Below, piece after piece: positions 6,388 through 9,948 of a stretch of DNA of 9,948 nt. This DNA comes from CAZFNU01 sp964520445 (GTDB taxonomy: Bacteria; Patescibacteriota; Minisyncoccia; UBA6257; JAKLIH01). The stretch spans positions 1 through 9,948 of the forward strand of contig CAZFNU010000026.1 of NCBI GenBank assembly GCA_964520445.1, written 5' to 3'. The notes under the pieces were generated by a model that worked only from the letters and a program-made list of their open reading frames with translations, was not told the origin of the DNA and did no database searches. Numbering within the stretch: position 1 is the first letter of the stretch; each line of letters opens with the position of its first letter. The position numbers and the translations under genes are program-made.

Positions 6388-8412
6388 TTACTTTTTAATT
6401 AAATTATTAAATTCATTCTCATTTAAAATTTTAATTCCTCATTTTTTAGCTTTATCTAATTTACTTCCTGGATTTTCTCCTGCTATCACGTAATCAATAT
6501 CTTTAGACATAGATTCTTTAGGAATACCTCCTAATAAAGAAACTTTTTCTTGAGCTTGACTTCGAGACATACTTTTCATTTCCCCAGTAAAGATAAACTT
6601 TAATCCCGATAAATTCTTTTTTTCTTTTGAATTCCTCTCTTCTTTAATCTTAATTCCTGCCTTATCCAATTTATGTATCAGTAATTCTGTATTTTTATCT
6701 TTAAAAAACTCATATATACTCTCACTAACCTTAGGGCCAAAATCATATATGTCATTTCACTCTTCCAAAGATATCTTCTGTGATATCTCTAATATATCCT
6801 TAGGTACTCTAATACTACCATATTTTTTAAATTTTTCCAATATCATCCTAGCTCCTTCTAACCCTATTAAAGGAATGCCTAAAGCTACAATAAATTTACC
6901 CAAACCTATTTCTTTTGCTTCTTCTAAAGACTTAATAATATTTTTACTTGATTTCTCTCCTAAACGCTCCAAAACCTTCAAATCCCCTTCTTCTAGACTA
7001 AACAAATCAGCTGCATCTACAATTAAATGCTCATCTATAAATTTCTGTAATAATTTAGGTCCTAATCCTTTAATATCAAACCCAGCTTTAGCTACAAAAT
7101 GCCTTAAATTTTCTTGACTTCTCCCTGGACACTTAATATTAGGACATTTCACTAATATTCCTGATTCTTGTTCTTCAACTTTAGTTTCACAAACAGGACA
7201 AATATCAGGCATCTGAAATACTTTTTCTTTTCCTGTTCTTAATTTAGGTAAAACTTTAATAATTTTAGGTATAACATCCCCTGCTCGAATTAATAAAACA
7301 TGGTCTCCAATCTTTAATCCTAATCTTTTAATTTCTTCTTTATTATGCAAAGTAGCTCTTGTCACTCTAGTCCCTCCTATTAAGGTTGGTTTAAGAAAGG
7401 CTACTGGTGTTAGAATGCCTGTTCTGCCGACTTGAACTTCAATATCTTCTACTACACTGACTACTTCTGATGCTTTAAATTTAAAAGCTATTGCTCCCCT
7501 TGGTCCATTACCAATACTCCCCAAGGAATGAAAAGTTTTATTATCATTAACATTAACCACAATACCATCTATTTCAAAAGGTAATTTTTCTCTAATTTTT
7601 TCTAAATTATCATAATATTGAAAAACTTCTTCTAAAGTGTCTATTCGTTTATTAAATTCGTTATTCGTTTTAAACCCCAATCTTTTAATTATTTGGTGTT
7701 CTTCTTCATGTGTTTTTTGCCCTAAGTCAGTGACTAGTTTATAGGCTACAAATTCTAAATGTCGCGATGCTGTTATTTTAGGATCTAATTGACGTATAGA
7801 TCCTGCCGCTAAATTACGAGGGTTAGCATATAAAGGTAATCCAGCTTCTTCTTGCATTTTATTAACTTTTTCAAATTCTTTTTTTGACAGAATAACTTCT
7901 CCCCTTACTTCCACATCTACCTCTTCAAATAATTTTAATGGTATAGTTTTAATAGTTTTTAAGTTTTCTGTTACGTCTTCACCAATTTGCCCATCTCCTC
8001 TAGTAGCTCCTAAAAAAAATTTACCTTTTTTATATATCACACTCAAAGATAACCCGTCAAATTTATATTCACAATAAAAATCTAATTTAGTGTTATTTGG
8101 TAAAAGTTTAGAAATGCGAGTAATTCAATCTTTTAATTCTTCTTTAGTCTTTACATCGTTTAAAGAAGTCATTTTTTCTTTATGAGTCACTTTAGAAAAC
8201 TTATCTAAAATCTTTCCTCCTACTCTAACAGTGGGAGAATCTGGAGTTTTTAACTCTGGATATTTTTCTTCTAAATCTCTCAATTCATGAAACAAAGCAT
8301 CTCATCCCGTATCAGATATTTCTGGCTTATCTAAAACATAATAAAGATAGTTATAATGATTTATCTCTTTTCTTAATTTTTCTATTCTTTTTTGTATTTC
8401 TTCCTTATTCAT
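6388..8412 (-). CDS. ligA: NAD+-dependent DNA ligase LigA (four in-frame TGA = Trp)
   Basis: The 674-residue product has the usual LigA length and domain order. The Ia domain has HYNYLYYVLDKPEISD; the nucleotidyltransferase domain has catalytic Lys117 in EYKFDG, then GATRGDG and YANPRNLAAGSIRQLD; next come the OB fold (VQVGRTGILTPVA), a four-cysteine zinc finger (Cys405, 408, 423, 428), helix-hairpin-helix repeats and a C-terminal BRCT domain (about 600-670, FTGEM through ENPGSKLDKAKK). It seals nicks in replication and repair. Standard-code reading would cut it at TGA 8302-8304, 8125-8127, 6757-6759 and 6439-6441 (residues 37, 96, 552, 658). Residue 37 sits where the family has Tyr (SDxxYD) and residue 96 in the aromatic position of LKDW. 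All its Trp codons are TGA. The start is 7 nt after the pilX-like stop, without a Shine-Dalgarno sequence. The stop is TAA. Confidence 0.96.
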
Positions 8413-8419
8413 AGTTAAG

Positions 8420-8770
8420 CTATTCAATTGATTCGGCCCCTAAATAAATTTCAATACCTCTTGTAATACTACGTGATTCTCCAACCCCTCTAATTTTATC
8501 ATCTTCAAAGCTAGCTTTGTATTCTGTATTATTAGACATTTTAGGAGCTATAATACTTCTTTCTGTATATACTGTTTTATACAACTGATATTCTACTGCT
8601 GTATCAGCAGCAAAAATAGCCCTAATAGATTCTCCAAACTCATACGATAGCCGTAAGTCTCTTAAGTAAACTCCAACTAAAGCCAAACCTAAAGCAGCTG
8701 CTCCAGCTAATAATAAAGCACTCATTAGATATATTTGTCCTTTTTTTCTTGTATGTTTAATCATTTTCAT
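8420..8770 (-). CDS. PilX-like type IV pilus minor pilin / assembly protein
   Basis: The 116-residue protein has a basic N-terminus (MKMIKHTRKKGQ), one long hydrophobic helix (about 13-35) and then the signature seen in PilX-type proteins, here RDLRLSYEFGESIRAIFAAD followed by TAVEYQLYK. There is no Glu at position +5 after the Gly, as is common in PilX-like proteins, so peptidase processing is uncertain. Its likely role is in the initiating tip complex or in pilus assembly at the cytoplasmic membrane; this is inferred from family and neighbours. It follows the pilW-like gene after 15 nt and precedes ligA by 7 nt. The ATG at 8770 is used; a second ATG two codons later is an alternative. The stop is TAG. 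It holds one CGG codon (8651-8653), so CGG is probably a normal Arg codon here. It has no Trp. Confidence 0.8.
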   Translation of the reverse strand: MKMIKHTRKKGQIYLMSALLLAGAAALGLALVGVYLRDLRLSYEFGESIRAIFAADTAVEYQLYKTVYTERSIIAPKMSNNTEYKASFEDDKIRGVGESRSITRGIEIYLGAESIE

Positions 8771-8785
8771 ATGTTTTTAATTTAT

Positions 8786-9319
8786 TTAAAGACCGCTCAT
8801 CCTAGGAGTAATTGTAGTTTGTAATTGAGTTACATATTCTCTCCCATAAACACTAGAGACTACAGTTAAGGCTATAGTAATACTTAATTGTTCATTAACT
8901 CCTTGATTGATTCAAAAATTTAATTTATCTATTTTAATATTCTCAGGGACTACTGTCAAATATTCATTGGAAGCATAGCTATGATCATCGCTTACAGATT
9001 TTTGAATAGTAAATTTCTCTTTATCATGTTTATATACTATCCTGTGCCAAGAATTATTATAGTATGTTTTATAATCTAAACTATCCCCTTGGCTATTTAA
9101 CTCAAAAGCTACTCCCATTCTAATGTCTCTTGCTAAAGTTTCCAATTCATTTCTCACAATATTTTCATCCCTTAATAATACATAGGCAATTCTTTCAGTT
9201 CTAATAGTAGTAATATAAATCTTAGTTAAAATCCCTGCAATAATTATAAAAACAAATAAAGAAATTAAAACTTCTATTAATGTAAATGCTTTTAATTTTT
9301 TAATATTATTTTTATACAT
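8786..9319 (-). CDS. PilW/GspJ-like minor prepilin (one TGA = Trp)
   Basis: The 177-residue product has a class III prepilin signal: a basic leader MYKNNIKKLKA, cleavage before FTLIEVLISLFVFII, and Glu at +5. A helix with RNELETLARDIRMG follows, typical of PilW/GspJ-type minor pilins, and then a beta-rich C-terminal domain. The residue before cleavage is Ala rather than Gly. Under the standard code the reading frame ends at TGA 8912-8914; reading it as Trp136 (KLNFWINQG) adds 41 residues with regular beta-strand character ending in TAA at 8786. A TGG-coded Trp also occurs (NSWHR), so both codons are used in the same gene. It starts 2 nt after the pilV-like stop and precedes the pilX-like gene by 15 nt. 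The exact class among minor pilins is not certain. Confidence 0.85.
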
Positions 9320-9321
9320 AA

Positions 9322-9879
9322 TTAAAAATCTTTAGAAAAAAAATTAAATAGATGATCTTCTACGATTAAAGAATAATTATTCTTTTTAACTTTCCAATAC
9401 ATAAAAACTCTAACTCTCATTTCTTCTTTATTATTCTCTTCTGGAAAACAGATTTCTATTTTTCTCTGAAATAAATAAGGAGATTCGCTACCAGACCCAT
9501 AACCATATTTTCCTGTCTCTTTGTCTAGTAATAAATAATCGCCCGTGCTATAGCTTTTTAAATTTCTCTCATCAGCGTCTATCTGAAATAAACACTGAGT
9601 TACTTCTTCGTCTGTAGCAAGACACATACATTGACTATCAATAATCCCTGTGCTTCAATCTATCCTATTTATATTATTAGTATCTCTTTTTTGTCTAATT
9701 AATTCAACTCCTTCTTGAGCTAAATTAGCAGCAATTAATCTTGATTGAATTAAAGGAATATTACTTAAAGAACGTATAACTAAGATAAAAGCACTTAAAA
9801 TACCAACAATTAAAACCCCTATGGCTAATAGCGATTCAATCAAAGTAAATCCTTGTTTTTTGAATTTTGTATTTATCAT
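9322..9879 (-). CDS. PilV-like type IV minor prepilin (one TGA = Trp)
   Basis: The 185-residue product begins MINTKFKKQG, then FTLIESLLAIGVLIVGI, a textbook class III prepilin signal with Gly at -1 and Glu at +5. AANLAQEGVELIRQKRDTNN follows, the EGxExxRxxRDxN motif of PilV-type minor pilins in candidate-phyla bacteria; relatives I recall often have Trp shortly after it. Here the codon at that place is TGA (9655-9657, residue 75), and the same frame then runs 110 more codons through a Cys-containing beta-rich domain to TAA at 9322. A second Trp is TGG (FMYWK). Without recoding there would be a 74-residue fragment plus a headless downstream piece. A candidate promoter lies just upstream. It leads the minor pilin cluster. 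Confidence 0.85.
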
Positions 9880-9885
9880 ACATCT

Positions 9886-9914
9886 AGTTTATCACTTTTT
9901 TATCCAAATTTCAA
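9886..9914 (-). promoter_or_regulatory. Weak candidate promoter before the minor pilin cluster
   Basis: On the minus strand TTGAAA (9909-9914, 4 of 6) and TAAACT (9886-9891, 4 of 6) are separated by 17 nt. The -10 box ends only 6 nt before the ATG at 9879, so a transcript from it would be nearly leaderless. The match is modest and the region is AT-rich, so chance is a fair alternative. Confidence 0.25.
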
Positions 9915-9948
9915 CTAATCACTAGGACTTTCTTCAATATTATGGAAT
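9915..9948 (-). CDS. Possible C-terminus of an upstream gene
   Basis: One minus-strand frame enters from the window edge and reads FHNIEESPSD before a TAG at 9915-9917, 35 nt before the pilV-like start. The acidic, polar ending resembles a normal protein C-terminus. Another frame also stays open (to TAG at 9884), so the choice is uncertain. No function can be given from ten residues. Confidence 0.25.
   Translation of the reverse strand, partial: FHNIEESPSD

Noticed and set aside
6388..8412. LigA as several fragments from decay
   Set aside because: All catalytic and zinc residues are intact, total length is normal and the only interruptions are TGA codons at aromatic or hydrophobic positions.
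1194..9879. TGA = Gly (translation table 25)
   Set aside because: The conserved columns at FtsK residue 452, protease residue 78 and LigA residues 37 and 96 call for Trp or another aromatic, not Gly; ordinary GGN Gly codons are plentiful.
9880..9914. Alternative ATG at 9883 for the pilV-like gene
   Set aside because: It is in another frame and does not lead into the prepilin signal.
1..9948. Mycoplasma-type (Mollicutes) origin suggested by UGA=Trp
   Set aside because: Several type IV prepilins of PilV/W/X kind are not expected in Mollicutes, and the gene order and protein types look Patescibacteria-like. Kept as a minor alternative only.

Overview
The window is a compact, AT-rich piece of bacterial chromosome with every supportable gene on the minus strand, so it is transcribed from right to left. 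Gene content is type IV prepilins/minor pilins of the PilV, PilW and PilX kinds, a full-length NAD+-dependent DNA ligase, GatC-GatA, a short site-2 (M50) membrane protease, FtsK and a RodZ-like helix-turn-helix membrane protein. This mix, together with very short spacers and plain TAA/TAG stops, recalls a streamlined Patescibacteria (CPR) genome. That placement is inference from gene content and order; no rRNA or other direct taxonomic marker is present.

The main result is that UGA is not a stop here. Five genes (pilV-like, pilW-like, ligA, the M50 protease, ftsK) are each cut into pieces under the standard code by in-frame TGA, 11 in total. Reading TGA as tryptophan restores proteins of normal family length, and several TGA codons fall where the family has Trp or another aromatic residue (FtsK before the AxxEMxRRY motif, M50 'GWAKPVP', LigA 'LKDW' and 'SDxxWD', PilV-like after 'EGVELIRQKRD'). 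None of the 11 visible gene ends uses TGA (9 TAA, 2 TAG). This corresponds to translation table 4, not the TGA=Gly code 25 known from Absconditabacteria and Gracilibacteria.

Layout in transcription order: a possible tail of an upstream gene (to 9915); pilV-like (9879-9322), pilW-like (9319-8786) and pilX-like (8770-8420) minor pilins; ligA (8412-6388), gatC (6383-6087), gatA (6077-4644); a membrane-anchored protein with a possible degenerate HEPN-like domain (4644-4102); an M50 protease (4092-3463); ftsK (3410-1194, with a 10-N assembly gap); a RodZ-like HTH/transmembrane protein (1182-469); a small coiled-coil protein (385-92); and the start of another prepilin (80 to the window edge). Most spacers are 2-15 nt or a TAATG overlap. 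The two wider gaps, 52 nt before ftsK and 83 nt before the coiled-coil gene, each hold a sigma70-type promoter candidate with 17-bp spacing. This suggests three transcription units: minor pilins through the protease; ftsK plus the RodZ-like gene; and the coiled-coil gene plus prepilin.

No gene has a recognisable Shine-Dalgarno sequence; starts are preceded by A/T-rich leaders, usually with T just before ATG. I saw no tRNA, rRNA, CRISPR array, insertion sequence or convincing intrinsic terminator. No stretch longer than about 100 bases lacks a gene.
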